A stretch of 64,000 nucleotides of DNA from Rhododendron vialii (Eukaryota > Streptophyta > Magnoliopsida > Ericales > Ericaceae): positions 47,086,501 through 47,150,500 of the forward strand of contig NC_080557.1 in the NCBI RefSeq assembly GCF_030253575.1. Reading direction: 5' to 3'. This document shows positions 26,753-39,953 of the stretch, piece after piece (within the stretch, counting starts at the first letter, position 1; each line of letters begins with the position of its first letter). Both the position numbers and the translations under genes were made by a program. Under the pieces are notes generated by a model that saw only the letters and a list, made by a program, of their open reading frames with translations, made no database searches and was not told where the DNA came from.

Positions 26753-29700
26753 AACGATTCGAAGATTTTGCTGCAACGATCTTCTCCGTTTCGCATCGGT
26801 GAATCTTGACCATCTCACTGAAACGGTAATTCTTCTTCCTTCGTGTTTTTGGCCTTTCGCTTTTTCTTTCATCGACCATCAGTTATCATCGAGCTCACGA
26901 GGGTTTGGATTGTGCTTGATGTGAGACGTGGTGAATAATGCAGTTCAACATGTCGTTCTATATGACCTACCTCGCGAGATGGCCGGACTATTTTCACGTT
27001 GCCGAAGCTCCTGGAAATCAAGTTATGGGATACAGTACGGTTTTCTGCTTTCATTTGTCTTGAACTGAATCTTCATTAACTTCGCAAAGATATTTCATTG
27101 TGTTGGTCGGCTTAGTGTGAATTTTGCTTTGCGGATGATACTGTATTATAATTTCGTTTAAGTTATGTCCAGTGGCAGCTCCAGAATTATGTAGCAGGGT
27201 AGTCCACTTAACTACTGAATTAATTTGAACAAGTTGTAAAACTACTTTTAACTGATATGCATCATATACTTTCGTCAAGAAGCATGTCGAGACTGGAATT
27301 TTTTAGTTTTATATGTTTAGATTGCCTATTAGTATTAAGTTGTTCAAGGTCCTATATTTCTTAATTAAGTTAAGCATATAAGTAGTAATTTGTTTTGTGT
27401 TCAAAGTTTAGAATGAAGTGTCCTGGGTATTTAATTGCAGATGAAGTACCGATATATATTTATATACACACACGGGGCGGTTCAAGGGACACAAAAAAAA
27501 CACCTAAAAAAACACCCCAAATCTCAATCTCATAGTTCCCGATCAAATTTTTATGATCCGAACCGTTCAATGTGTGCAGAATGTGATTTTAAGGGTGCCC
27601 GCAAGAAATTAGCAAAAAATATGACCGGGAAGTGCTTGTTTTGTATAGTTTTTAATTGAACCGTTCATCAAATCTGAGCTAAAAATTGCTCAAATCAAGT
27701 CATTTCCGGACATTTTTTTTTACCTATGTGTAAGAAAATGTATGAGGGTATTCATTTGATTAGCCAACCGATGAGTGGAGCTGTTAGTGGTTATGTTCAG
27801 GGTCAGGTTTCAGTTCTTTTGATTCCACTTTGCTTCTTTTAGGCAGTGTTTGGACCATGATTTTTGAAGGGATTCATGGAGGGAACTGCGAAGATGGAGT
27901 GAAAAAAAATGGATTCTTCTGAAGTTGAAACACATTCGAAAAATGTAAATAATTCATTTTATCGATTGTTTTGGTGTTTGAATAGTTTTGCTAGTAAGGG
28001 GAAAAAGTCGGCAAGATGAGGTAAAATGATTTGGACGCTAGTGATTATTATGAAATTGGATTTGAAAGTCTATTATAATTCCTAAGTGAGAACAGATGAG
28101 GCAAACATACACATATATTTCAGCGTGACCTTGTATTTTTATTCCGACGAGAAGCATCATGTATAACTCTAGGGTTTTCCCCCCTGAAACTTTACTTCTT
28201 CTGCTGTATTACAAGATTATGCTGTTAGGATTGGAACATTTTAGGAAGGGAGTCCATTTTTGTTATATGACTTGATAAGTTGGTTCCTGGACGGATAAGA
28301 TGTCCAAAGACATGCATGGATATCCATAGCCTGCCACCTTTTTTCTCAAGTCTTTTGCTAATATTGATCCCCCTTTGGGTCAACTAGTGTTTCCATTTGT
28401 TTGTGAAATGATATGTGGTTCCTAATGCCTTTACCTGTTTGCAGTTATGGGAAAAGTTGAAGGGCAAGGTGAATCTTGGCATGGCCATGTAACTGCAGTG
28501 ACTGTTGCTCCTGAATATCGCAGACAGCAATTGGCCAAGAAATTGATGAACCTGCTCGAAGAAATAAGCGACAAGATGTAAGAACAAAACACGTATTGAA
28601 TGGAATAATATTCTTTCAATTTTTGTTGGGTATTATTGCTAATGCTTGTAAGAAAGGGTAATAACTTTTGTTTTGCTGGAATTGTTAGATTTCTCAACAA
28701 TAAAGGTTTAATTTATCACGTTATTGTCATGTGTTAATTCCTGACTTGGATACAGGCATCCTATTTTCTGAGCCAAAGAATGGGGATTCCATGGGGATGA
28801 TGAGTTTATGTCATAATTAGCCTTGTTGGTCAAATGGCTATTGTCGATATGCTCTATCCTATCATCTTTGATATTGGAGATGAGCGTTAGAATATCTACT
28901 TTTTGTTATTGAGCTCAATAGCATTTATTTAAGTGTGTTTCCTTTTGTTAAAGGACGGGCTGTTGCTTGGAACCTTTTGAGTCTTCTACCCATTTAAATG
29001 TCCTTGTTTATTTCAAGAAAACAACCCTGGAAAGAGCAGTAAAGAAAGATATTTCTGTGCTTTTGATTGTAGAAATGCTGCAATGCTAAAGCTGCCATCT
29101 AGTATTGTCATTAGTTTGTCTCTATCAGAATTTTTGCACTCTTCTTTTATTTCTTGTATGTTTGAAGGATACACCAGAATTACTATTGATGTGTATGGAT
29201 CACCCGAACCATCCAAATCGTTGTAAAATAGTTACTATGGTAGGATGCCATGTAGAATCATACAATCACAAGTAGAGTTGTGTGCTGATGTTTTTTACAC
29301 ACACACACACACACACATCACCCCTACTGGTGATTTTTTCCTTGTTTTTACAAAAATAGAATCTCGTGATCCTCGGCCTGATACTGTAATGTCTGAGACC
29401 CTTTTACTGATCCCATGTAGATCCGGTTGGAACAACACTACCAGGGATCATCAAATAGCTTGTCGCCTGAGTTGAAAATTAGAATTTTGGATACTCAACT
29501 CCACTTGACAAAACCATATTTTCCTTAATACTGGGAATTTTCTGCATGTGATTGTATTTTGTAGATTTAGGCATACTTATTATGGTCAATTTGCACTTTA
29601 ATTCAGTTCTGCCTCAAATACAATATTCAATTTTTTCTGGTCTTTGCTCACCATTTACCATCTTTAGTGGCCTTCTTCATAGAACATATTTCCTGCGACG

Positions 29701-32700
29701 GGCTTGATCTTAGCTCCTCATGAATTGATTTATGGTCTGTTTCTTTTTTCATGTGTTGGCTCTCATCCGTAAAGAGTAATATTCACCTTGCCAATAAGAA
29801 AAAAGAGAGTAATATTCACATTGTTAAATTTGTGAACATATTGTTTTCAGATTGCCTGCTAGTCTTGGATTGATACTTATCTGAATGGAAAAAATCATGT
29901 GTTACCAAACCAAACCAAACCGAGTCTTATGTCCCAATCACTTGGGGTCAGCTATATGAATCCTTTTCCTCTATTGAGCTCTGTCAAGGGCCACAGAAAA
30001 AGATCATGTGTTGTTTCATTTTAAAGCTTGAAATTGGTCTGGGATGAGTAAATCACAGCTTCCTTTATATCGCTCTCTTGCAGGGTATTTTTTTTTCTCC
30101 TTCAAGGGGTATGTTTCTTTTTTTTCTTTCTTGTTTTACTAATATTTAATCGTGAGGGCTTCATTGCGTAAAAATATGTTTCGGACAGAACAAATAGACG
30201 AGCTCATGGTAGCATATCCTTTTTTGATCAGCCACCCATGCTTGTCTTCACAAAATGATGCCGCTATTATCGTGTCTTAAGTGATGTTTTCTGTTATTGC
30301 ATCTTACAAGTGATGTGGACATTCTTTGGATTTTGTTAATGAAATTATGTTTTTTCGGCCAGTGACAAGGCTTACTTTGTAGACCTGTTTGTGAGAGCAT
30401 CAAACACCCCAGCAATAAAGATGTATGAAAAGGTAATTATTCTCTTAACCTTTAATTTTTTTCCAGTTCAATATTCTTCCTTGAACACTACTGTTAGTAG
30501 AACTTTTTACTATCTCTAACAATGGGTAGGCCTACCGTGTTAAATATGTGTTGCGGGATTCCAAATATATACTTCTTCTGAATTACCTCTTCCTTCCACT
30601 TCTAAAGTTTAATAAGCTTCCAAATTTGGTGTGAAACCTCCTTATTGAACATGATATAAGGTGGACTAGAAATCCCTAATTTTTGGAAGATTCATTTACA
30701 AGAGATCCATTCTCACCAAGCCGAGGTTATAGGTTGGCACATGACCTCGTGATACAAAGCTACATAGATTTTCATTATTGCAAAAAATGTGCCAAAATAG
30801 AAGGGCTGTCCCATTTATTTTCCTAACCAAAATAACTCCCAATTGCTACGAACTTGCCTTGCCAAGCTTTCAATTGAGTCGACCCTCTTCTTCAATCTCA
30901 GCAATTAACATTGCTTGGGTTTTCTGTCTACCACTGCGTTAAGGTTTTCTTGTCTCACTTTGGGTCCTATCTTCAGAGCAATATTGTGTGTTACATATTT
31001 CTTGTTGATACTTGAATCGAATGGATACCTTTTTTGCCACAAAGCCTACCTGACCCCCAATGCATTTCGTCGCGCTGTACATGTTTGAAGGAATAGTAAA
31101 GAGGTTTGCATTCTTGATGTTCGTGGGTTGGGTTTCTAACTCTTGTTTTCTCTGTTTTCGATTGCGTAGTCACCCTTTTGTCCCTTACCTGCTGGAACTT
31201 TCTCTGTCTTCTATTGCCTTCACTACCCCTCTTTGGTTCATCAAGAGAAGCATACATACATAAACTGGGAAGCACCCACATTACACCATTCATAAAAGAA
31301 AGAAAGGGTAAATTTCGCTTACCTCCCCTGAGGTTTCTTGCAATAACAGACACCTCTCCTCACATTTCTAAAATTGCACTTACCTCCCCTGTCAGTCTTG
31401 TCGGCTAACTTCTGTCAACAAAAAGTGTGAATTTCCATTTCTACCCCTTTATTTATCTCCCCTGAGGTTTATAATAATATTAGATACCTCCCCCCCCAAA
31501 AAATAGTTATTATTATTTTTTTTTTTGTAATTGCTTTGACTTCTATTTTTTCCTTTCTAGTACAAGCCAAAGAAAGTTGATTGAACATTGAACTAACATA
31601 TTGTAACACCCCATATTTTCCGTAGAACTTATATTAGTTCAGCCAAAAAATTGTTTTTATTTTGCGCAATAGATAACAATATTTTAGAATGACTGTGGGA
31701 CATAGGAATTTGGTAGAATGTTGAGGGGGGACATGATGTGGGTTGCTGGGTGGTATGATGCAATTACTAGGGTAGGTTGTGTTATGTGATTGGAAAATTC
31801 AAGGGAAAGGAAGCTTAAGTTTAAAAATGCATGCATTGGCTAGGGTCCATATAGTTAGTGGCCTTTTGGCCAAGGAAAATTATGCTCGGTGATGGTTTTT
31901 TGTGTGCATAATATTGTTGCCTTAATCAAACATTGTGATGACATTTGATCAATGTGGAATTAATCTTCCACGAATTAATCATGATGTGCGTAAAGTAACC
32001 CAAAACACCCCGAATTTTAAAAAATACGTTGAACTAATATACATAACCTAATTGATAAGTGTAATTTCAAAAACTTGATAGCTAAAGTCATTCATCTATA
32101 AAGCATAGTTTTTTTAGCCAATATGCAAAAGAAAAAAAATTTAGCATAGTTTTTTTGAGTTCATTTTCGTAATAATGTTTTTTTTATCTATGTTAATGTA
32201 AAGTGTTTGAAGGTTCATTATTCAATGAATATGTGGCTTAGAAATTCCAAAAGTTCAAGAAAAAAATTTTGATGGGAGAAAAAGGAATTTTTGGCTAAAA
32301 ATGTTAACATGTTTTTTTTGGGGTGGAAAAAAAGGCGGTATAGGGTTGCAAAATAAAATTATTTTAATATGAAGCTATATATTTGAGATTTTTTTATTCA
32401 TTGCCAAAAAAAATGTGAAGTATCATAAAAAAGGAAAGGGACTCTAATTCCTTTGTGTTTATGCCTCGTATGTATGTGGTTAATAAAAATTCAGAATTTT
32501 TTTGAAGCTTTGAAAAGAACAAAATATTTATACATGCATGTTTAAAACCAAATGTTGATATGTGTTTAATTTAACATACAAATGTATATATGGATATGTC
32601 TCTTTTAAGAAGTTGTGATTAGGGACATTAACGTCTTTTAAATTGAGTTGGGAAGGGCATTCATGTCATACCATCATTATAAGGGTAAAATGGGTAGGGA

Positions 32701-33458
32701 AATAGGTTTAGTTGGTGATGTCAGCAATTTTCATTAATTGGTAACGATCTCCTAACGAAATGGGGGAATCTGCAACCGACAACTAAAGTAGAGGGGAGGT
32801 AAGTGCAAGTTTAGAAACGTGAGGGGAGGTCTCTGTCATTGTCAGAAACCTTATGGGAGGTAAGTGAAATTTACCCTAAAAGAAATGGCTAGAATGATAC
32901 GAAAGCATATCATCATGACCTATATGTTGATTTAGATTTTAGACTTTCTAGAAATATGACTAGGAAACTGTTCTTGCTGAACAGTCAACTCACCATCTGC
33001 TAGACGCCACACGGTGGTCGATATAGTTCTTGCCAAATTTTTTTGTCCTAAGAAGATAATGAATTCGATATGAACTATCGTTAGATTGTGGATGCTCATT
33101 GTTTTATGACGGGCAGTTGTTTAATAGCGGTAGTGGTAAATCTCTTTCATCGTGGGTGTCAAATCTATGAATTGTGATGAACTGACAATGATTCATTGTA
33201 CCTTTTCCCTTTCAGCTGGGTTATATAATCTACAGACGGGTACTGCGTTATTACTCGGGGGAGGAAGATGGGTTAGGTGAGTCTGCATGCTCAATCCCAC
33301 AAATCAGTACTCTGCTTTTTGTGGCTTTTACTGCATCTCACCTTTATTCAATTCTATTGTTCTCAGATATGAGGAAAGCATTATCTAGGGATGTTGAAAA
33401 GAAATCTGTTATACCCCTCAAAAGACCAGTTACTCCAGATGAATTAGAGTATGATTAG
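26748..33458 (+). CDS. NAA20: N-alpha-acetyltransferase 20, NatB catalytic subunit
   Basis: Catalytic subunit of NatB, which acetylates nascent proteins starting Met-Asp/Glu/Asn/Gln on the ribosome together with NAA25. Six coding exons: 26748-26825, 26944-27034, 28445-28577, 30363-30432, 33216-33276 and 33367-33458, all GT-AG and in frame, giving 174 aa, the usual length. The GNAT fold is visible: MTTIRRFCCNDLLRF start, VMGYIMGKVEGQGESWHGHVTAVTV, the acetyl-CoA loop RRQQLAK (an RxxGxA-type motif with Q in the Gly position, normal for NAA20), DLFVRASNTPAIKMYEKLGY, and the RYYSGEEDGLDMRKALSRD tail. Intron 3 holds a LINE remnant and intron 4 a 1.6-kb transposon. A solo LTR ends 311 bp upstream, so the promoter is compressed or LTR-derived. 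Confidence 0.97.
29905..29995 (-). mobile_element. LINE 3'-end fragment
   Basis: On the minus strand it reads GACCCCAAGTGATTGGGACATAAGACTC and then TTTGGTTTGG repeats. The LINE remnant at 57210-57255 ends in a similar way. It lies in NAA20 intron 3. Confidence 0.55.
31302..32876. mobile_element. Mutator-like non-autonomous element in NAA20 intron 4
   Basis: Terminal inverted repeats of about 100 bp (GGGTAAATTTC(G/A)CTTACCTCCC inward) are flanked by a 9-bp direct repeat TAAAAGAAA (31293-31301 and 32877-32885). A 9-bp duplication fits the MULE class. The interior is AT-rich with no transposase frame. The insertion leaves the NAA20 splice sites intact. Confidence 0.75.
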
Positions 33459-34344
33459 TCCTGTTACTGACATGTGGCTTTTAAAGCTGCAAAGACTAGG
33501 GTATTGCATGGAGATATGTATGTTGATTGATCATGTGTTGTGTCATTGTGTGAGATTTGGATTTGGAAGTAATATTCTAGTGTCGATATGACGTGGACTG
33601 AGGAGCTTGCTTTGTATCATTAGATTTTGAGTCGGCTTGCTGCTTGATCTTGCACTTTTCCGCTTTTCCAACTGTGACCGCCTGACTGGATATTACTATA
33701 GACAGGATTGGCCTTTCACTGTGGTAGCCACATTCATTTTTCGCCCGTTCATGTTTCTAGGAGGTGCATATTTTAATAAAACGTTGCTTTAGACATACTG
33801 AACTCTGCAGTTAAAGTAAAGTTGTAGCGGTTCTCAATTCAACAGGTTATCGACTTGTGTTTAGTGGATTGTGATTTGATCTTGGACTTTGATTATACAC
33901 CGCAAGTTCTTGGACTTTGATTATACACCGCAAGTGCACGATAGTAATATAACTTGGTACCTGCCTTCATCCATTAAAATCTGGATTTAGATTTACTGTC
34001 CTAAGAAGCCCCAAATTAGTTAGTCTGAATTGCAAAGTCGGCCCAGATTGTCCAGCTGCGCGCATGTATTGCAATGGACTGGTTTCATCGTATTAGACTA
34101 GGTCATGGAGCCATTTGATATGTTGGCCTTTTGATGCTGCTTCTTGGCCTTGATTGTATATGCTTTCATGTTTTGGCAAAAAGGAAAGGTGGAAAGAAGA
34201 TACAATCAGCCCACATAGCACATGAGATTGGGTCATGTGAGGTTTCAAATGGGTGTAGGACAGTCCATAGAGTTGTGTTCAGAAAGTTTGTTCGGGATAG
34301 GGAAAAAGTTATCGAGAAAGAGATGCTAGTATAAATAGGAAAAT

Positions 34345-34455
34345 GATTTTGTCACTACTTTTTTTTTGTTAATGTCACTCTCCTGCAAGTGTATTTTTGA
34401 TGCAAAAATATACTTATAGGTGAGTGACGTTGATAAAAAAAGAAGTGACAAAATC
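34345..34455. mobile_element. Small MITE
   Basis: Inverted ends GATTTTGTCACT and AGTGACAAAATC enclose ~85 bp that is itself partly palindromic. Related to the 90-bp element at 2063-2152. Confidence 0.55.
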
Positions 34456-35224
34456 AGCAGCCTATAAATAACATTGAACTTCTAATATTGGTGGTGTTAT
34501 TTGCACCTTGACAACTGTCTAGTGGGGGGTTATTAGTACAACTGTTTTAGTCTACTAAACCATTACTACTTCAAGAAGAGAATCAGTAACAGACATTCTC
34601 ACGTGAGGGGTGGCCCTGGAGCAAGAAATTCAACTTCTATTTAGAATGTTTATGTAGGCAAAGGTGCCAATACCAGGGCGACTGCAGAATTTTAGATCAG
34701 CGGTGACAAAAAAATATGAATTTTATTTTAGTATACATAATTGTATATTAAATAAAGCGATATAGTTCTTTTGATTTAAAACTTATCTGAGCCTAGTAAA
34801 TTTTGTTTTTGTGGGGCTATATAATCTACGAGCACATAAATCTAAGTAAATTTTTATTCACTATGGTTTCGAGTAAATGATACGTTGCAGGGGGTTTGCT
34901 TGACGGGCCCCCTCAAACCCTAATAATAGAGCCGCCCGTGGCGCATAACCTTTCCACAGATAGTAGGGGCCAAGGGGGGACGCCTTAGAGGACAGCACAA
35001 GTTCAAAGCCATGGTGTCCCATCTTGAGGACCCACGAGCCATTCTTGGTGTGTTCGCCATGGCTTTTGCTTGTTCGCCGCTTGCAAGGCATAAGTAAAGA
35101 ATGGACAAGGGCACGTTTCCTCCTTGTGATATGTCGACAAAAGAGGAACTGAGAGATGTGGGACGAAGCTCTCAGGCTAAGTAGACAAGATGGAGATTAG
35201 AGAGGATGGAAGAGATTGTAGAGG

Positions 35225-35350
35225 TTTGACGGTTAGGGATATCCGGGTCAATTTACGTTCACCTCAACTAATCCTTCTTCCTTCCCAGTCCGGTCAACGA
35301 CAAGCTATCTATGCCGGAATTAGAGAATTCATAAGATATTACTTTCTTGT
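35225..35350 (+). repeat. Dispersed repeat fragment
   Basis: Shares GGGATATCCGGGTCAA, CACCTCAACTA and TGCCGGAATTAGA blocks with copies at 43750-43850 and 55998-56215. The family is unassigned. Confidence 0.4.
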
Positions 35351-36451
35351 TTTTTTTTTGCTCGGCAAAAGAAGATTTTACTTTCTTGTTACCTGACCCC
35401 AAGAATGGTCAATTATGTACTAACCGTTGGGGCCGTAGAGGGTGCTCTATATCATCATTCATGTTATCTAAATTACCAACTTTGCCTCACAAGCTTTTGA
35501 CTTGAAATGTAAATGTCATTAATATACCTTTTTTGGGGGTAATTAAACCATTTATTAGAAAGCTGAAGGAAATCTTCAAGAGATACAAAACTAAGGCATA
35601 CGCCTATACAAGAGAAAAACTAAAACAGCTAGAGTACACAAGGAGATTTTATTTATTTTTAATAAAACACGTCATTAATATACTTTGTACTCTGTTATGT
35701 GAGGAAATGTGTAACTTTCAATACTTATGCCCAATTCTTGCAATATGATCAAAAAATTGGAAATTTTATTATGTAGTTACTGGTAAATGTTTGCATTATC
35801 TTAGAAATCATGAATGGAATGTTTGAAATCTTTGTAAGTAGAGATGAAAATACGATTGCGTGTTTTTTGTATTTTTAAGACAAAGCAATCAATCATATCA
35901 TTTCAAAGGCCTAACGGCACTTACAATGGAATCCATTCAAAATTACAAAGATAAGAAATTATGCGCATCCCAACCAACAAATCTACAACTTACACCAAAA
36001 GGGCTACCTAATTAATTTTATCAAGGCAAAACACACACTACACCAGTAGAACCGACACTTCGTGTCAGCCAATAGAACCTGCCAAATACGGTTGCGTGAT
36101 TAGACCTTGCATGAATGGTAAAATTCTCTAAGTGCAAGTCCAATGGGGGGATGAATAGTTATTTTAGTGTGAAAGAATGGTTAAAAGTTAGTTAGGTGGA
36201 TAATAGGACTTCCTCCTCTCCAATGGAGGAATGAAAAATGAGGGAATGAATAATTATTTTAGGATGAAAAATTGATTAACTAACTTTTTTTTCCATATTA
36301 TCCCAAATTAATTCAACTTAATTAAAAAATAAATAATTAAAAAATAACAATTTCCCAGCCAGCAAAGCCCAACGGGCGGATTGAGGATTAAAATTAAAAA
36401 AAAACCCAACGGTCAGATGCCACAACTCGCCCCACCCCCAACAAACCACCA

Positions 36452-36476
<25 letters not shown>
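36452..36476 (+). repeat. Poly-C tract
   Basis: A run of 25 cytosines. Proline- and glycine-rich open frames across it on both strands are artefacts of this tract. Its length may be an assembly estimate. Confidence 0.8.
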
Positions 36477-36486
<10 letters not shown>

Positions 36487-36871
36487 CCAAACAAACCTTG
36501 CCATCCCGATCGGAAGTCATGTCTCCAACCTCTCACCCTCCAATCCCAACCTCCCGCCGGCGTCATCCATCACCGACCCCCTCATCTCCCCCCTCCTCAC
36601 CTCCAGATTCGAGATTTCCAGATTTCGGTGAAGTTCAACCTTTTCCGGTGACTCAGGTATACTTCGACCGTCCATTATTCTGGTAAATTAGTTGCTTTGC
36701 TAACCTGTCTAGGGATGGATATATCCATCCCCGTATACATCAAAGTTATTTTCCATCTCCCATATTAGAGACCAGATTTTTCATTTGGGACCGAAAAATG
36801 ACTATAACAACCCAATTGGAGTTGCTCTAAATACGCTTTTGAGTAAAATTGTCGTAAAAACATATCTAAAC

Positions 36872-37239
36872 GAGTGTTGCTACAGGGACCGAATTGGGGG
36901 ACCGAATTCGGACCGACGGCCGCCGGCGGGCCGTCTCCGGCCACCGGACGGCCGATCCGAGCCGTCCAAAAATTCTAAAAAAAAAAACCGAGGGGCCCCG
37001 CGCGGGAATCAACGTCATCCGAGGTGTGTAGGGTGCTTGATCGGAGCACCCCTTTTCGTGTGTGCTCCGATCAAGCACCCTACACACCTCGGATGACGTT
37101 GATTCCCGCGTGGGGCCCCTCGGTTTTTTTTTTTAGAATTTTTGGACGGCTCGGATCGGCCGTCCGGTGGCCGGAGACGGCCCGCCGGCGGCCGTTGGTC
37201 CGAATTCGGTCCCCCAATTCGGTCCCTGTAGCATTTTTG
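36872..37239. mobile_element. Near-perfect palindromic Mutator-type MITE
   Basis: A 368-bp element made almost entirely of two ~170-bp inverted arms. Ends read TGCTACAGGGACCGAATTGG; the centre is GATCGGAGCACCCC and its complement around a ~6-base loop. Flanked by a 9-bp direct repeat TATCTAAAC (36863-36871 and 37240-37248), as for MULEs. The arms are GC-rich and nearly identical, so the insertion is recent or the hairpin is self-correcting. Confidence 0.85.
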
Positions 37240-37248
37240 TATCTAAAC

Positions 37249-37787
37249 ATAGTGAGTTCTACACTCTTTTGTACTACTATCTACATTTTTTTATGTCTTT
37301 GTTCTTGTAAATTTACACTACTATCCTTCCATTTAGTATTATCTTTCCACATAAAAAGATGCACTAGTGTAGGAAATTCGACGAGAGAGAAGTGGCCTAG
37401 TGGTCCACAAGGGATGATTGGAAAGGTACATATTACCCGAATGGGTTTGCGTCCAAAGTAGGGCCCATCCATTTGCTTTTTTCCTGCTCTTTTGACTGAT
37501 AAGTGAACAAATTAACCATTAACAAAGACTCATGTAGGATACTTTCCGCCAATTCTAATAATTAAAAACACTTTTAGACGGCACGGGTTGTAGTGCACCC
37601 GTGCACTAGAGAAATCTCGGTTTCTTTCTACACCATATACTAGTTGATTTCCTCCTCCTGCTTCTTTCTCATCTGTCTGTGGGTATAAATCGCTATCAAA
37701 TAAAGCAGGTTTCATATCCAAACGGCCATACCCCAGTTCTCAAGTGCTGCTCGTGCATTCATTCACTTCATGAATCAAATGCCTTGC

Positions 37788-37821
<34 letters not shown>

Positions 37822-38722
37822 GGCAGGACCATTTAGGCACTAGCCTTAGATAGTGGACGAAAAAGTACGAACAGTAGAAATGTTTTTGCAACAAATCTTG
37901 TGAAACTGACATGTGACATATTTTAACATATACTGTATATATCATTAATATGTGTATTTTAAACAGCAACTTGCTATGCATATGATCATTGTGAATCCTC
38001 TGCTTTTTTTTTTCTTTCTTTGAACCTTATTGAAAACAATCTATTGATCTGTAAACCCGCTCATGAAACTAGTCCAAACCGCGCCCAGGGATGTCATGAC
38101 TTGGGTATTTCGACAAAGCATTACATTATGGTCTAATCACAATCGTTTGTTTGTCAGTGGAGCACACTGGACGGAGGGGTTGTACGGATATATCAGTTGA
38201 AAAGCCATCACTACAAAGCAGAGGAGTTGTACGTACGCCACACCCCCCCCCCCTCCATTTAAAGGAATGGAGATAAAAAAGTGTTTTGCATGATGGGTTA
38301 GAGTAGACACATCCTCCGATCCGAAACACTTTTCAAAAAACTGTTTTGGAGGATCGAACATAAAGATATGAAAGAATGAATGATGAATTGGAGATGGTCG
38401 ATCCAAAAGGAGGGGTTGTTGAAAAGAGAGATGCTCGATCTGGGTTAGTGGAGCCAGCACACTGGAGCCTAGCTTATCGTTTACTACAACATTAGTTTTT
38501 AAAGGTGTTTTTATATTGCCAAGAATGATTGGGGTCTTGGGAGTACTATGGGGAATTTCCTCCAGTTGTCACTATTCTCTTGAATGGAAAATCAATGTGT
38601 TGAGATTTGGTGGGATCTCCTCCACCTTCATAACCACACTACTTTTTGGCATTCAACACCAGTTCATTTTTCTTTGCCCGCCATTAGCACATCCACAAGT
38701 TTGAGGAAACCATTACATCAAC
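37249..38722. other. Intergenic, nothing coding recognised
   Basis: Contains a (CT)n microsatellite at 37791-37820. Otherwise unassigned AT-rich sequence. Confidence 0.4.
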
Positions 38723-38732
38723 AACCTTGAAA

Positions 38733-38942
38733 TATACACCTCCACCGGGTTGCTCTAGCGGTTCGGGCGGATGTTCAAGCTTCGAGAGTACTCTTCAAGG
38801 TCTAAGGTTCGATTCTCCACTGGATGAGTACCTTGCAGTAAGCGAGGTGCCGTGATTGACTGGTGTCGCCACGCTACCTCCCCCGGATGCAGTTGGGTCC
38901 ATTTAGTGGCTTGGCTGTTCCTCCGTTTTAAAAAAAAAAAAA
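38733..38942 (+). mobile_element. tRNA-derived SINE
   Basis: A 210-bp element with an A-box-like TTGCTCTAGCGG, a B-box GGTTCGATTC about 50 bp downstream, and a terminal A run of 15. Flanked by a perfect 10-bp duplication AACCTTGAAA (38723-38732 and 38943-38952). All four SINE hallmarks are present. Confidence 0.85.
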
Positions 38943-39657
38943 AACCTTGAAAGATTAGATAGATATATATATATATCCAACTCGATCCATTTGCACTAGT
39001 CCTACTTATTAATGTGGTATCCAAATACATCCACCAACAAGCTAGATTTGTCCACACAACTCTTTTTATTCAGCTTTAGTATTGGAGTTATGTTCGAGTG
39101 TCATTGTTTCAGGTTTATCTTGTCTCTCTACTTTCTATAGGAAGAGGCCAAATTTCGTGTTCCAACTAATTATAATTTGCACAAATGAGGTATCGACAAA
39201 TGTCTTGAATGTTGTACCCTAGAGGACATGATGAATATTTTGGCACTGAAAAATGAATCTCGGCTATGTGTTTTGTCTTTCTTGTTTTTTCAGTTTTTGG
39301 ATTGTTTCCAAAAATGAATAGAAAATGTACGCAAACAGGCCATGCAGGGGCGCATAGATAAAAAAGACACAACTACTACTATCAGCAGGAACTTGTACAA
39401 TACCACCTTTGTTGCATGTCCTCCTCTGCAGAAGTTCACTCTGTAGGATATCGACAAAAAGTCTGATTAAATGATTGATTTTGTATGTATGTATATGTTG
39501 TACTAATTACACTTGGGTATTTTTGTAATTTTGGTACATGTAAAAAATATCAGCGCAATCCATATATAACAGGTGAGTGATTTTCGCAAACCCCTTTTTT
39601 ACAACCGCATTCCCCCTTTTGTGTTATTAATGTAAAGTTACAATATTGCCCTTTAAT

Positions 39658-39953
39658 GATCTTATTTTTCGGCACATTTAATGACAATATTTTATTTTTA
39701 CGTAGCTAAAAGACAAAAAGGGATAAAAAAAAAGGGGATTGTGAAAATCACTCCCCTAATGACCTAACGTCCCGTTTGTTAGCGGTCAAACTTTTAGAAT
39801 ACGGATATAATAGAATGGGGGATTAATGATCTTACTTTTTGGCACATTTAAGGGCAATATTGTATTTTTACGTAACTAAAAGACAAAAGGGATAAATAAA
39901 GGGGTGTGCGAAAACCACTCCCCTAACGTCCCGTTTGTTAGTAGTCAATTTTT
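39658..39953 (+). repeat. Tandem duplication, ~170-bp period
   Basis: Two copies (about 39658-39790 and 39829-39953) share AATGATCTTA, GGCACATTTAA, CAATATT, TTTTTACGTA, CTAAAAGACAAAA and AACGTCCCGTTTGTTAG in order. Non-coding and probably part of a decayed MITE. Confidence 0.6.

Larger units (their letters stand above)
33459..36862. other. Intergenic downstream of NAA20
   Basis: Starts with the probable NAA20 3' UTR. Holds a small MITE (34345-34455), a GC-rich unidentified patch (~34880-35110) and a dispersed-repeat fragment (35225-35350). Short open frames there show no known domain. Confidence 0.4.

Noticed and set aside
36318..36686. Proline-rich (+) and glycine-rich (-) open frames
   Set aside because: They run through a 25-base poly-C tract and have no recognisable domain or splice context; low-complexity artefacts.
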